DNA of 64,000 nt from contig JBITNC010000001.1 of the NCBI GenBank assembly GCA_050084985.1, positions 182,156,001-182,220,000 of the forward strand, read 5' to 3'. Both the position numbers and the translations under genes were made by a program. Of the stretch, positions 23,291-35,498 are shown one piece after another. Within the stretch, counting starts at the first letter, position 1. Each line of letters starts with the position of its first letter. This DNA comes from Nageia nagi. Lineage: Eukaryota; Pinophyta. A model generated the notes under the pieces. That model was not told where the DNA came from. It made no database searches and worked only from the letters and a program-made list of their open reading frames with translations.

Positions 23291-24290
23291 ATATCTCAAA
23301 ATAAGACTAGCTTAATTAGGCAAAAAATATGTAAAAGAATGCACCTTGACTTGAAGAGAAAAGAGAAACTTCTTTTCTTCATGTAACTCTGCATCAAGCT
23401 TGAGAATAACAAGAATGAAATAATAAAAGATGGATAGTTATGTATTTTTCTAATGCTCTACTTCTTTATTTATAGTTAAAGGGGTTCAAGTGTGTCCAAA
23501 TGGATGTCTTCTCATATTTTTAATAATTTTTGAGGCAGGTTTGCTTAAAATTGTTGATGATTGAAATGGTATTAAATACCTTAGAGCCTTTTTTATTAAT
23601 TGATAAATTAGTACCAACTATTATCCATATCTAACACAAAAAAATAAAATTAAGTAGGTTCAATACTTCATTATTTTTCTACCTATTAAATATCTTGTAA
23701 TACCACAAGGAGACCTTAGTCTCTATCTAATAGTGTTTTTATTATTAGCCTTATGTGGCAATAATATAGACACTCATATTCAACTTTTAACCTATTAAAT
23801 TTATGTTTCTAACCTTATATAAATTTTTTAGATTGAAATAAGGTATATCCCTTTTTTCTCTTCATTTCAAAATATAAATTTCAAAAATACCAAACAAAGG
23901 AAAACACATCTTTAATTATGATGGTCACCTCATCTTCTAGAGTAAGGTTAATCCAAATATTTTTGCAAACATATTTTTATTAAGAAATTAATAATCATAG
24001 CAATTCTCCTACATGCATCTATATGATTTACAATGGTCATAGGTTGTGTTAGTGATTCAACACCAATAATTTACTTCTCTTACCTTTCTATTCCCATCCT
24101 TAAGTTCTTTGGATTGCTTCTCCATCTCTAGGTGACCTGTGTCAAAACATCTCAAAGCTAGCATTAAATTGTCACAAATGATACATATTCTCTTATCAAA
24201 CTTGTTATTACCATAGAATTATTTAAATATAATCCATTAAAATCTTTGATGATACTCAAGGTCAATAGTGTGTTGAGGTGTGTCATGAAA
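23291..24290. other. E0 right end, no gene recognised
   Basis: AT-rich single-copy sequence. A TTTATTTATAG box near 23,466-23,476 could be a promoter, but nothing downstream is coding. The right boundary of E0 falls at about 24,285-24,291. Confidence 0.4.
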
Positions 24291-25440
24291 ATAGATCTAG
24301 GGATGGGAGCACATTTGAGTAGGGAGACCACTAAGACTTCCCTACAATATACATAAAGATGTAGATGCAAGATGGGAAAATTCATGAATAGAGGTGCCAT
24401 ATGTGCTTTGATGGGGTAGGAACTTTTAGCTGCATACATGGTGATCCTACACCAAGGATATAACACATTAGAAGGATGTGGTTGCTAGGATAAGGCCATA
24501 AAACTTTATATAGAGGCCATACATGGAAAACCCATTATGGGTAGAGGATGGTTTTGAGCTGGCATGGATCAAGAGATCCATATGGCTTAGGACATGTAGA
24601 GGAGAGATTTAGTTCTTTTATTTTGATAAGATGACAAAAGGGATTATACAATATGTGTTAGGAGAACTTGAGGTATATAATAGATTTAGGCTAGATGGGA
24701 TACTTGTAGCAACATTTATAGATATTAGACCTGAGTTGGATTTTCTAGCTTTGATTACAGTGGAGATGGATGCAAGGATGACCTTTGGATATGACTTATT
24801 TTGGATTACATGATTCAAAGCATCAATTCCACCACTAAGTGGTGATAATGGAGATGGTGAATATGGTGATATGAAAATAGGTGTGGATGTGAGAGGTAGT
24901 CCAGGATATGATTCTTAGGTTGGAGATGGAGGTGGTGAGAATGTTTGTGGGGGTGAAAGAGGAGATGGTGGATGGGATGGTGATGACGAGGGCCATGATG
25001 GATATGGTGATAATGATGAGGGTATTGATGGATGGGGGATACTAACATGCCAAATGTACTAATGGATCCTCTTGGGCCATAGGAGGGGGGAGACCTAGGA
25101 GCTAAGATTTGGAGATAGAGGACTAAGAGGTTGAAGGATGAGCTCATTGTAGATTAGTAGTAGATTGCTCACCTAGGATAGATGATATATGGTAAGGAAC
25201 TTCACCTTAGATGAGAAAATTGTACTATCATTGCTTACAAGGATGAGTTCGCTAGGATTTATTACCCACTTCCAATGGTATCGACTCCTTCAAGGATAAG
25301 GATTAGCTTGGGCACCCAAAGGATGTTGATTATCGATAGCCATAGAGAGATCATAGTATCACATAGGGTATTCCAATAGGTCACATCACATATCAAATCT
25401 TCCATCCAATGTGTACTCTAGGAGGTAGGGCTGATCAAAC
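24291..25440 (+). pseudogene. PMD pseudogene copy 2, C-terminal half and tail
   Basis: This continues the gene broken at 3845. The start (GGGATGGGAGCACATTTGAG) matches copy 1 at 1428-1447, with the GWEHI codons. The PMD end follows: a WR-type block, a decayed RPYMENPLWV near 24,510, and then the open stretch 24631-24813 with KMTKGIIQYVLGELEVYNRF. After it comes a Gly/Asp-rich low-complexity stretch (24,835-25,045), whose complement gives a long His-rich shadow frame, and a basic helix (TKRLKDELIVD, near 25,120-25,150). Stops and frame changes mean it is not functional. Confidence 0.68.
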
Positions 25441-28020
25441 ATGCATTATTCTGTTGTCTTTGATGATGTATGCTATGTATTATATGTGATATACTCTCTC
25501 TATATATATTTTATGACTAGAAGGTCAATTTGTATAGATATTCCTATATTTTGATGCATGTGTATATAATTTTGGATGTTATATTTTTTCTACATATATG
25601 ATACATAGATGTATGGATACCTAGATGTATGATCTATGATGTATATTTTATTGATGTATGCCTATATGATATGGATGATTTACACACTATGTTTTCGTGG
25701 ATGCAATGCATGTTTTATTTTATGATACCATATGTTGATGTATGCAATGCATGTATTTATGTTTATGATCTATATTTTGATATGATAATGCAATTTTCTA
25801 AGTTTAAATCCTTTGTTGTACTATGTATATTTGGAAAATGAACATGTATGGATAATCATATTTTAAAATTGACCTAAAAAACAAGTCAAAAATGGATAAA
25901 AGGATAAAAAGATGACAAAGTAACAATGATAAAAGAGATAAAAAATTAACAAAAGGATAACATAATGATAATATAATAAAAATATAACAAAATTCTAAAA
26001 ACATAGAAATGATAATGTTAAAAATCATTATAAAACAATCAATTGATAATGACTAGTAAAAGAACAATAAATGTCTTCACAAGATAAAAAACACTTATGT
26101 CTAAAAATATAGGACTTAAAAAAATAATAAATTTGACTATAAAATATATATAATATAAACAAATTATAATAATGAAAATGGCAAAAAATAAGATGTAATG
26201 ATAACTAGTGAAACAAACAAATGAAAATACACAAAAATTGTTAATAAATGAACACCTAAAATGATGTAAAAAGAGGCCTAAAAACATGTCAAATACATGA
26301 TAAAAAGGGACCATAATCATACATTTAAAAATTAAATTTAAGATAACAGTAATGAAATGTAAAAAAATGATTTAAAAATGTTACAAAAACACAGCTAAAA
26401 TGAATCAAAATAAGAATTTTGAGAGTTTTGACACTTTTTAAAAAGTGAAAAATAGCTAATTTTGATACTAAAAAACAAGCAATCACCATGCTATTTTGAA
26501 AAAAAATTTCGATGAAAAGAAATAAAGATGAAAATATAAGTTCTAGAAAATATGGTTAGAAAAATAAAGATCATTTGACTTATTTTTGAAGATAAAACCA
26601 AATCCAATTTTGATTTTGTAAAAAACCTCTAGTGCTCCCTGAAAGTGCACCATTTTAAGTGAGTTTCTGTTTAACCTTCAAAAAGCTATCAAATGATAAA
26701 ATTAGGCTATGAAAGTATATCAAAAACCCATTAAAAATTTATAGAATGAAAAATAAACTTTTTGGTAGTTTTAAAACTAGCAAACCAAAGGCAACTTTTT
26801 AAGGTGTCAAATTTTAGGACCTTTGGTCCTAAACTAAAATGGACTTGGAAATGGTTACAAAGAAAGTCAAAATGACTTAACAAGGTATAATAATACATAA
26901 CGAGATAAAATATGACAATTTTACAAGATAAAGTGATCAAATGGATCAAATTGATATAGGTTGAAAAAGTGACCAAAGTGCCTAAGTGGCCCACTTTAGG
27001 AGGCAAAAGAAGTCATATGGGACAACAAAAATATAATGAAACTTATGGAATGTAATCACATTTAGAATTGTGTAGTGAAAAAAATAAGTTACATAAGAAA
27101 TTGATATGGTTAAGAAAGTTTTTGAAAGCCAAATGAAAGATAAAAGTTTCAAAGTGCAAAGTGTAAAGTGTAAAGTGTAAAGTGCAAAGTGCAAATTTCA
27201 ACAAAAAGAGACAAAATGACTTAAAAGGTGACATCAAAAAACATAAAAGAAATCAAATAATGTCACAAAATAACAAGTGAACATAAAAAAAAATGAAAAT
27301 GGATTTAGGTCTGACTTTCGTTTTAATGTATAGAATGAGCTCTTTTGTTGAACAACTTTGGATTATTGTTAAGCAATATCATTCAACACAACCTCAACAT
27401 ATGAATGCAATGATAAATGATGGAGAAAAATGATATGGGAAGATAAAAATAACATGATGTAAAATGAAAAAGTGGTAAAGATCGAGTTCTATGTTAATGT
27501 GTAATACATGCTCTACCTCCATACCAAACTAGCTAAAAGATTATGTCCAATGGTCAATGCCATGATTGATAATATATATACATACAAGTGGTGATAAAGA
27601 AAATACAAGTGGATATAACTAGACTAAGTGTGAATAGTATATGAGTGAATTGTGATTACCATGCATTCAAAAAGGTAGTATGACATTACAAAGTTGAAAA
27701 ATATGAAGTATCGACTCCAAATGCAATGATTTAAAGTGATGATACAAGACAAGTGATAGATGAAAATGAACCTTGAGCTACTTGTTATAGCTCTTGAAAC
27801 CTTTTTATAATGCTAATATAAGACAAAGGAAGTATTATTATTGGTAATAAAAGACATGATATGCAAGACTCTTTTTGTATTTTGTATTTCCTATATTTAT
27901 TCTTATGCTTTTAACATGTTTTACTTTTTTTGGTATTTTTTGTTTTTTATTTTTTTGGAAAAATATTTTATGAATATTTTGAAGTTTGTTAGTGTTTTTT
28001 AGGTGTATAAGGGTAAAATT
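25441..28020. other. Unassigned AT-rich region
   Basis: At 25,440-25,840 the sequence is rich in GATGTATG-like words. From 25,850 to 27,300 the plus strand is very A-rich, so the minus strand shows several long but low-complexity frames (Phe/Ile/Leu-rich) with no family resemblance. This stretch may contain the 3' LTR of T1, whose pol ends near 28,050 on the minus strand, but I could not find the matching LTR to the right of T1's gag. Confidence 0.4.
27148..27192. repeat. Short tandem repeat, AAAGTGY units
   Basis: Six or seven consecutive 7-bp units of AAAGTGT or AAAGTGC. It explains the repeated HFTLCTLKL-like words in two overlapping minus-strand frames, which are therefore not genes. Confidence 0.8.
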
Positions 28021-28049
28021 TGAATGATATTAATTGGTTTAATTTCTTC

Positions 28050-29340
28050 AACACCTTCCAAGGTTGCCAATTTGTATGCTACTAAACCATATTTGTTGAT
28101 TGCAATGTAAGGACCCATCCAATTAGGTGCAAAATTTTGTCTTTCTATTCTTGGTTGACTTGTGATTTGTAGATTTTATTTTATGAAAAGATCACAAACT
28201 TTAAATTCATTATAATTTACCCTTTTTTTATAAGATCTCTTGATATGTTCTTGGTAAATTCTCAAATTCTAAAGGGCACTTATATATTTTTCATCAAGTA
28301 AATCAAGTTGGGAAAGCTTATCTTGCCTGTATGTAGTATCATCAATAAAGTATACAAATAAAAATGAAGGGATGAAATTTTAAGTTTAATGAAAAAATTA
28401 GCTTCAAAACCATAAAATAATGTAAAATGTGTTGCTCTTGTAGGTGTGTGAATGCTTGTTCTATATTCCCACGGGCATAGGAAATTTTGGTATGCCAATC
28501 CCTTTGTGAGTCTCCAACAAAATTTTGAAGTTTTTAAACAATGTTATTATTTGAAGCTTTTACTTTTCAATTAGCTTTAGGGTAATAAGATGTTGAGAAA
28601 ATTAATTGAATATTATATTTATAATATAAAGCTCTAACATCTTTATTTTTAAAGGGGATTTCATTATCCATGATCTATTTGGAAGGGATTCCAAATCTAC
28701 AAATAAAGTTTGTCTCGATGAATTCCATAATTTTAAGTTCTTTAAATTCAATTAAGGGCATGGATTCTACTCATTTTGTAAAATATCCATTTGTATTAAT
28801 AATGATTTTTTTCCTTATGAATAATTAGGATACACTTGGCCAGCAAGATCTATCCCCTATTGTGAAAAGGGCCATATGGTTGCAATAGGTTGTAGGTATT
28901 GAGAAGGGATGTGCTATAGGTTTACACATTGTTGACACTTAAATGCATTTTTTAACAAATTGAACACAATATTTTTCAAGTGTTGTCCAAAACTATCCCA
29001 TCCTTAACAAATGTTTTATAATTTCCATGCCACTAAATTTACCACCACATGTACCATCATGTGCTTGAGATAGAGCAAGGGGAAGTTCATTAGATTCAAG
29101 GAATATCAAAAGGATGCCTCATATCCATGTTTATAAAGAATGTCCCCCAACAAGGTGTATTTGACACATTTTGTTTATAATATATTCTTTCAATTTTAGT
29201 CATATCTTGGGGGCTAATTCCAAGCTTAAGAAAATATTTCACAAGTGCATACCAAGGATTACTATTATCAACTTCAATTTGATTAATTATGGGTCCAACA
29301 ATGTAAGAGGGGTTATGTAAAGTGGTAATGTAAACCATGA
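28050..29340 (-). pseudogene. T1 integrase pseudogene
   Basis: The minus strand first gives a linker (29338-29096) with NPWYALVKYFLKLGISPQD, a block typical of Tat elements between RNase H and integrase. Next comes a decayed zinc-binding and catalytic region with many frame changes (about 29,090-28,550). The best preserved part is near 28,498-28,400: CPWEYRTSIHTPTRATHFTL and FYGFEANFFIKLKISSL, the usual end of the gypsy integrase core (family: AYRTSxRTPTGATPFxLVYG). The final 300 bp hold a decayed C-terminal domain. The catalytic acidic residues cannot all be placed. Confidence 0.82.
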
Positions 29341-29980
29341 TCTTGTCTTGATTGTCTTAGGATGGAATAATGGAACCCAATGAAGCCATGGTGTTTGCAA
29401 ATCTATTGGTGGATCTTGGGGAAGATTCAATGGTATACTTATCAAATTGCAAAAGGAGTTTGTCAAAAATAAGTTTATACTTATTTAAAATCTCATTATG
29501 GCATTGATAAGTACCAAGTACTTGATTAGCAATAAGTTGTGAATCATCAATAATTTTAATTTTCTTAAAATTTAGCTTCATTATAGTTTGTAGACCAAGG
29601 ATAAGAGCCTCATATTCAGCCATATTATTAGTGCAAGGGAATTTGAGATTAAAATATAAAGGGATAGGTTCTCATTGAGGTGTAATAAAATAATAACAAC
29701 ACCATCCCCTTGTTCACGTTTGGATCCATCAAAGAAAAGGGTAATGCCAAAGTCCTCTTCGATATCAACAAATTACTCATATTTAATCAAGAAAAATATA
29801 GAATCACTTTAAAAATTAAGTGAAAAAGGTTATGAATTATGCAAAGGAGCTTCAACAAGGTGATCAATAATAACTTCCCATTTATAGATGTTTGATTCAC
29901 AAACTCAAGGTCATATTTAGTTAATAGAAATATTCATTTAAATGTTCTTGAATCAATATATGAATGGCTCATTAAGTACC
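29341..29980 (-). pseudogene. T1 end of RNase H and archaeal-type RNase H pseudogene
   Basis: Just left of G2 the minus strand continues the retroviral RNase H connection (RYLMSHSYIDSRTFK, then KYDLEFVNQTSINGKL). It then starts a second RNase H of archaeal type: FFDGSKREQGDGVV near 29,740-29,700, with the first catalytic Asp. The 88-codon frame 29623-29357 follows, with MAEYEALILGLQTI (catalytic Glu), IIDDSQLIANQVLGTYQ (Asp retained, usually GDS) and a final RFANTMASL block (usually ADxLA, Asp replaced by Asn). This duplicate RNase H after the normal one is a mark of Tat-lineage elements. Stops separate the pieces. Confidence 0.85.
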
Positions 29981-29985
29981 TCAAA

Positions 29986-30698
29986 TGATACAAATTGGAT
30001 TGTATCAGGTTGATCTTTATAGGAACAATACTCATTCTATAGGTATTTGTGCTTGGAGATAGATCAAAAACTAAAATCTAAAGTTGATCAATGATGAAAA
30101 CCATGCTATCAATGACATGCATCTACTATTTTTAGGCCATTAATGACATGCATTTTGATGAGTTAGTAGGGGAAGTTGAAGGGACATTAGTGTTTTAATA
30201 ATATGAGAGGTTCATGTCATCAAATGATATCTTGGAAATATTTCCAAGCCTATCTAAAGATGTGCTACTCTTTGATTCCATAAGAGAGTTTTAGGATTTT
30301 GGGATTGTAAATATTTGGAGGAAGACTAAGAATCATTTCAATTTTTTTGTAGTTTTGAAGTTATTCTTCTTACTGTAGGAGATTGTAGTAGTGTTGTAGG
30401 AGATGATACTAAATTTATTTCGATAGTATTTCTCTATGCATGTAATATTGTAATATCCATAGATAATGAGAAGAGAAAGCTCCAATTCCATGTTATATTA
30501 GCCCATATTGGATGAAACAAGGTAAATCATTATGTTGATCTTGTTATTTATGGTTGAGATTGTTAATTTATAGTTTTACATTATGCAATTTTGAATTTAT
30601 ATGTAAATTTGATGGATCTCATAATGGTGAATATTTTTTCATTCAAATCTATATGTGAGGATCCAAGTATTCTATAAGCATTCGATGATTATAGATCA
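29986..30698 (+). repeat. G2 5' LTR
   Basis: TGATACAAATTGGATTG to ATAGATCA, aligned to 51878-52591. It includes a short module around 30,100-30,152 (GGCCATTAATGACATGCA) that recurs in G2's internal spacers. Confidence 0.92.
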
Positions 30699-30700
30699 TA

Positions 30701-30712
30701 TGGTATCAAAGC
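30701..30712 (+). other. G2 primer-binding site (initiator Met tRNA)
   Basis: TGGTATCAAAGC, two bases after the LTR. It differs from the standard TGGTATCAGAGC by one G-to-A change. Confidence 0.88.
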
Positions 30713-30859
30713 TTGTGTTCATAAAATTTAGGGCCAAAATTTTTAGAATTTAATGCTACCAACTATATGATTTTTTTATGTTCAAAATATGATCTCAAAG
30801 ACCAAAATTGATTCCATAGGATCCTGAGATTGGTCGAAGGTGTAGAGTGACCAAAATGG

Positions 30860-31770
30860 ATGATTCAAAGGAGAAATAGTATGTTATTTGTACCATATTA
30901 GATGCTAATTTTGAAATGATATTTTCAATAATGGTGAATCATTTGGATCATTTAAATGTAAATCAAAGACATCAAAATGAAGTTGGAGGGCCTAATTGAT
31001 CATCTTCATAAAATTGAGTTTCATTCAAGGTGTAGGCCAAAATGGACATTCCTACTTTTGTAGGAGAGGTTGATGTAGAAATGTTGAACAATTGAAAATT
31101 TATTTTCAAATTCATGGTATTGAAAATGATGTTGATAAAATCTCTTTCACTAGATTAAATACAGGTAGACATGCTTTAGTTTGGTGGGAAATTTATGTAG
31201 AAACTCTTGTACATGAAAATTTATCAGAAATATCTTCTTGGAATGAATTTAAAGAATTATTAAGAGATTAATTTTATCCATTAGGAAATCATAATAAATA
31301 ATTTATGAAATGAAAATTTTTTAGACAAAAAATAAGGCAAACAATTTAAGAGTACACTACAAAATTTAGGAAACAAACTACTTTGCTTGGGGTTTCACTA
31401 AAAGATTATTAAACTCTAATGAAGTACATTAGAGGTTTACATAGTCATTTGCAAAATACTATTATGTTTTTTAATTCTAATAATCTTGATCAAGTGTGTG
31501 TGCAAGCATAATACTTAGAGGAGGATGGTAAAGCAAAAAGACAATATGATGAATCCAAAAAGGCTTGTAATTCAAGAGGAGGAAAAGATAACAATAAATA
31601 TCAAGATAAATGCAAAGGTAAGTAAGAAATTAAGATTACTAATATTTCAAAGAAAGAAAGTTATAGTAGGCATTGTAGTGATTTTGATAAAGATGGTCAT
31701 GTTGATGATAAATGTTGAAAACTTTATCTGAAATTACATACATATTAGAAAAAGAATAAGGAGAAAACTA
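30860..31770 (+). pseudogene. G2 gag pseudogene
   Basis: The gypsy Gag pattern appears across frames: FVGEVDVEMLNN (about 31,055-31,090), a decayed ALVWWEIYVETL block near 31,160-31,205, SSWNEFKELLRD near 31,235, then a FRKQTTLLGVSLKDY region near 31,370. A basic stretch follows (about 31,525-31,620). A nucleocapsid knuckle is partly visible near 31,665-31,720 (HCSDFDKDGHVDDKC). At least three stops and frame changes interrupt it. Confidence 0.82.
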
Positions 31771-31879
31771 ATGCTATGGTTCTCAAAAATGAGGCTATTG
31801 AGGGAAGTTCATATGTTGATGAGAAAATAAATTGTTCAACCATTCAAAATGTTAAAGAATATTAAGACATTGAAGAATA

Positions 31880-32222
31880 AAGGATTTAACTATTCCATCT
31901 CAAAATCCAAATTAAGAAAACTAAAGTAGATTACATTGTTAATCTAGGCTCTCAAGAAAATTTGATTTCAAAATCTATGGTAAGTAATTTGGGATTTGAA
32001 ACTTTCAAACATCCAAATCCATATCCTTTGGGTTTGGTGTATTGTAATGCTATTTTGCAAGCCACTAAACAATGTAAGTTGAAATTTGTTATTTGTGCAA
32101 TGTACATTGATGAAGTTGTGGTTGATGTTATTCCTTTAGACATTTATGGTGTTATTATTAGGAATCCTTATATGTTGGATAGTGATGGTATTTATTATAA
32201 GAGATTGAAAAAATTATGATTG
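31880..32222 (+). pseudogene. G2 aspartic protease pseudogene
   Basis: The retropepsin that would cut the polyprotein. The catalytic motif reads VNLGSQENLIS near 31,937-31,970; gypsy proteases have V-D-x-G-S there, so the catalytic Asp is replaced by Asn (GAT to AAT). The open frame continues 31962-32219 through NPYPLGLVYCN, CKLKFVICAMYIDE and VDVIPLDIYGVIIRNPYM, which correspond to the flap and the ILGNPYL-type end of the domain. The opposite frame 31952-32143 is a shadow. Confidence 0.82.
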
Positions 32223-32559
32223 GTGAAAGATGGAAAGGTATTTCTAGCTAGTGCACATAACAATAGAAAAAAGATACCTTTGGTTAGTTAAAGTCAAGTA
32301 AAATTCCTTGTAAATTCTTATACATTTTTTATGTTAATCATGGTGAAAATATGAGCTTCTAGAGAGGTGAATCTCATGAAATCAATGGTGTGCAATACTA
32401 ATTGTAGACCATTAATAACATGTAATAGAGAAAAATAAATGGAGAAATTGTTCAAGAAATTTGCTAAATTATTTGTAGAGCCACATGGATTACCTCCTAT
32501 GCAGAATATACACCATGATATTAAATAGTTACCTAATGCTTCATTTCCCAACATAGTTT

Positions 32560-33800
32560 TATATTGGTAATTAGTTTTGGAGCAAGAGGAGATAAAGAGG
32601 TAGATTCAAGAGTTGGTTGATCAAGGTGTGATTAGATCAAGTATATCTTCATATAAATCACCTATTATTTTGGTTCTCAAGAAGCATAAAACTTGGAGAA
32701 TGTGTATTGATTATAGAGCACTTAAAAAAATCATCATAAAAAATAGCTATCCTTTACCTTAGATAGATGATCTGTTGGATCATTTGCAAGAGGAAATATT
32801 CTTCATAAAGCTAGACTTGAGGAGTGGATATCACCTAGTTTGAATCAAGAAGGAGTATATTTGGAAGATCATTTTCAAAATAAGACAAGGCATATTTCAA
32901 TGGTTTATTTTTCCATTTGGTTTGTGCAATGCATTGAACACATTTATAAGGGTAATAAATGATATGATTCATCTATTTATTGATTCTTTTGTTATTGTAT
33001 ACTTGGATGATATTATTGTTTATAGTCCTACTTGGGAAGAACATGTTGTACATATTAGATAAGTGTTTCAAGATTTTCATAGGGATAATTTATTATTGAA
33101 ACATTTAAAATATGATTTTGGCAAAGTGTCTTTGGTGTATTTGGGCCATGTTATTGGTCATGGAAAACTTAAGATAGATTCTAGTAAACTAAGTGCTATA
33201 GTAGATTGGCCAAGGTCATATAATGTAACTTAAGTAAGGAGTTTCTTAGGTGTTTTCCAATATTTGGGAAAGTTTATTGTTGCTTTTTCTCATATTGCTT
33301 CACCTTTACATGATGTAATTGGAAAGAGGCAAGTTTTTCAATGGGAGAAACAACAACAAACATCATTTAATACTTTGAAGAAAAATATTGTTAGTGTACC
33401 TATGCTAGAACTTATTGATTTTCAAAAGCCATTTGAAGTGGAGACTGATGCAAGTGACTATGCCATGGGAGCCATTTTGTTACAAAAGGTAAATCAATTT
33501 GCTATTATTATGAAAAATTTAGTGGGGCTATTTTTAATTATCTTACTTATGATAAGGAAATGTATGCATTAGTTCAAGTTATTAAAAAGTGAAAACATTA
33601 CTTAATAGGAAAAGAAACAATCATTCATACTAATCATCAATCATTAAAGTACTTACAAACTCAATCAAAATTGCAACAAACTAGATATTATATATGGATG
33701 GATTTTTTTGTAATAATTTCATTTAGTGATCAAGTATAAGAAAGAAATATACAATAAGGTTGTTGAAATGCTTTTCTAGACCACATGTACCTACTAATTC
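32560..33800 (+). pseudogene. G2 reverse transcriptase and RNase H pseudogene
   Basis: The reverse transcriptase reads through a few stops: LVDQGVIRSSISSYKSPIIL (about 32,610-32,670), WRMCIDYRALKK, FFIKLDLRSGYHLV, FQWFIFPFGLCNAL and the intact active site VYLDDIIVYS (YLDD at 33000-33011). The connection reads YLGHVIGHGKLKID, then VRSFLGVFQYLGKFI. RNase H is the open frame 33264-33572 with VETDASDYAMGAILLQ (first catalytic Asp present). After a frameshift come decayed versions of FNYLTYDKEMYALVQ and HTNHQSLKYLQTQ up to about 33,720. Order and spacing are those of a standard gypsy element. Confidence 0.92.
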
Positions 33801-33919
33801 CATACCATTATCAACATATTACACTAATTTTGAGCCATTAGCAACATGCAAATAGAGGCCAGTGAGTTCTCTCTTGGTGTTGAAATCTCTCCCTTTTCTT
33901 TCTAAGTCATTTTAGAGGC

Positions 33920-34901
33920 ATATGTGCAAGATCTTGAATTCAAAGAGGTGTATGAGCAGTTATCTTCATCTAGGTCCAAGTATGAGGACTTGGATGATTT
34001 TCATTTGCAAAATGGACTTTTTAATTATTTTAATGCATTATGTGTACCTATAGGTGAAAGGATTGGATTGATTAGAGAAGCACATACTTCAAAGATTGCA
34101 ATATATTTTGGGGTTGGAAAGACATTGTACAATTTACAAAGGTATGCATATTGACCAAAGATGCAAGATTAAGTTACCAAGTACATAAGGAGGTGTTCTT
34201 TATATTGCACCAACAAGCCAAGTAACAAGAAAATGGGTTTATATCTTCTAGTACCTTCACATCTATGTGGGTGTATCTCAATGGATTTTGTGGGAGGATT
34301 ATCTATGACCAAGAAGGATTGTGACTATTTTTTTTTATGGATAGATTTAGCAAGATGTGTGTTGTGATTCCATGTAAGAAGACTATAACAAGAAAAGATG
34401 CTACAAATTTGTTCTTTTCTCATGTTTAGGTTCATTTTGGATTGCCTATTTCTATTATTTTAGATAGAGATAATAGATTTTTGGAAAAGTTTTGGATATG
34501 TTTATGGGAAAATATGGATATAAGGGTGAAGAGGAGTACTACCTTTCATCCTCAAATAGATAGAAAAATCAAGGTGGTGAATAGGACAATGGTTCAACTC
34601 TTGAGGGGTTATTGTGGTAAGCATCCTAAGTCTTAGGATGAACATCTTGAATATATCAAACATTCATACAATAGAAAAATTTATTCTTCCATTAATAAGA
34701 GTCCTTTTGAGACTTATTTTGATTATATACCACCTTCACCTTTTGATTATGTGTTTGAAAAACAAAAGGATGAAGAATATTCACTTGAGAAAGAGGAAAA
34801 GAAAGTTGAAAAGTTTGTTGACAAGATTAGGTAAATTCATATGAAATTCAAAGAGCAACTTAAGACAAGCCAAGCCAAGTACAAGATGAGACATGACATA
34901 A
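33920..34901 (+). pseudogene. G2 integrase pseudogene, N-terminal and core domains
   Basis: The zinc domain starts at IREAHTSKIAIYFGVGKT (34,067-34,120); the second His is replaced by Tyr. A Cys pair (RRCSLYCTNKPSN, about 34,190-34,227) follows. Core: SMDFVGGL (first Asp near 34,275), ILDRDNRFLEKFW (second Asp near 34,460) and TTFHPQIDRKIKVVNRT (34,543-34,593), where the third catalytic Glu of the usual TEVVNRT is Lys. The rest, NKSPFETYFDYIPPSPFDY and a Lys/Glu-rich helix, leads to the break at 34,901 caused by C2. The next part lies at 40,901. Confidence 0.9.
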
Positions 34902-35498
34902 TGTATCTTTGAAAATAAGATAATCAAAGGCACTATTGAAGTAAATACTAAATACCCAAAAAAATATTTTGTAAATAGAGACTAGAATATTTACTACTCT
35001 AAGTATCCTCAACAATAATCACATAAATATAGAGACAAAGATATGAAGTGGTTCCTCTTAGTTATGAGAGTACATCCACTATAATAAGATGATATATTAC
35101 TCTCCAATAGTGAATATTATAGTAGCTGATAACTCTCTCTTCATTGGAAATACTTGCTTACTCAAGAATTACTCAATATTTCTCCACTTTTTGCTACTAC
35201 AATGCTCACTATGAGACAAGATCTAAAACCTCTATCTCAATACTATGTGAATAATGACATGCACTTCACCTGCATTACTACACATAATATTTCTATAGCC
35301 AAATGGTTGTATTTATAGATGGGAGAGCCCACATTGAATGTTGGTTAATACCTAGCTAGTATAATTACATAATGATTTATTTAAATACAAAGTGGGCTCA
35401 TGTTATTTTTAATCTTAGTTATATACAATATACATATGTTCTTATTTTAAATAATAATAATTACATATACCCAAGTGAACATTAAAAATATTTCAACA
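34902..35498 (-). repeat. C2 left LTR (3' LTR in element sense)
   Basis: TGTATCTTTGAAAATAAGAT to TTTCAACA, 597 bp, aligned to 40326-40900. In minus sense it begins TGTTGAAATATT. A TATA box in minus sense lies at 35311-35318 (plus strand ATTTATAG). Confidence 0.9.

Larger units (their letters stand above)
3846..24291. mobile_element. E0: unidentified insertion splitting PMD copy 2 (about 4.9 kb of its own sequence)
   Basis: PMD copy 2 stops at about 3845 and its sequence resumes at about 24,291-24,297, which defines an inserted element. After removing the nested C1 (4207-19780), E0 contributes 3846-4206 and 19,781-24,291. It begins TGTAATGC. The host-side sequences CAAAT (3842-3846) and TAGAT (24292-24296) may be a decayed 5-bp target duplication of an ancestral CAGAT (copy 1 reads CAGAT), but the exact right end is uncertain and CA at 24,284-24,285 is another candidate. 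No gag, pol or transposase coding was recognised. A large solo LTR or a non-autonomous element are both possible. Confidence 0.5.

Noticed and set aside
24815-25147. His-rich minus-strand frame
   Set aside because: It is the complement of the Gly/Asp-rich low-complexity tail of the PMD copy 2 gene.
26039-27237. Several Phe/Leu/Ile-rich minus-strand frames
   Set aside because: Low-complexity translation of an A-rich plus strand and of a 7-bp repeat; no domain motif and no conserved start.
34902-34906. Clean target duplication for C2
   Set aside because: The flanks CATAA and TGAAA match poorly; moving the LTR end by a few bases would improve the match but breaks the TG..CA ends, so none is claimed.
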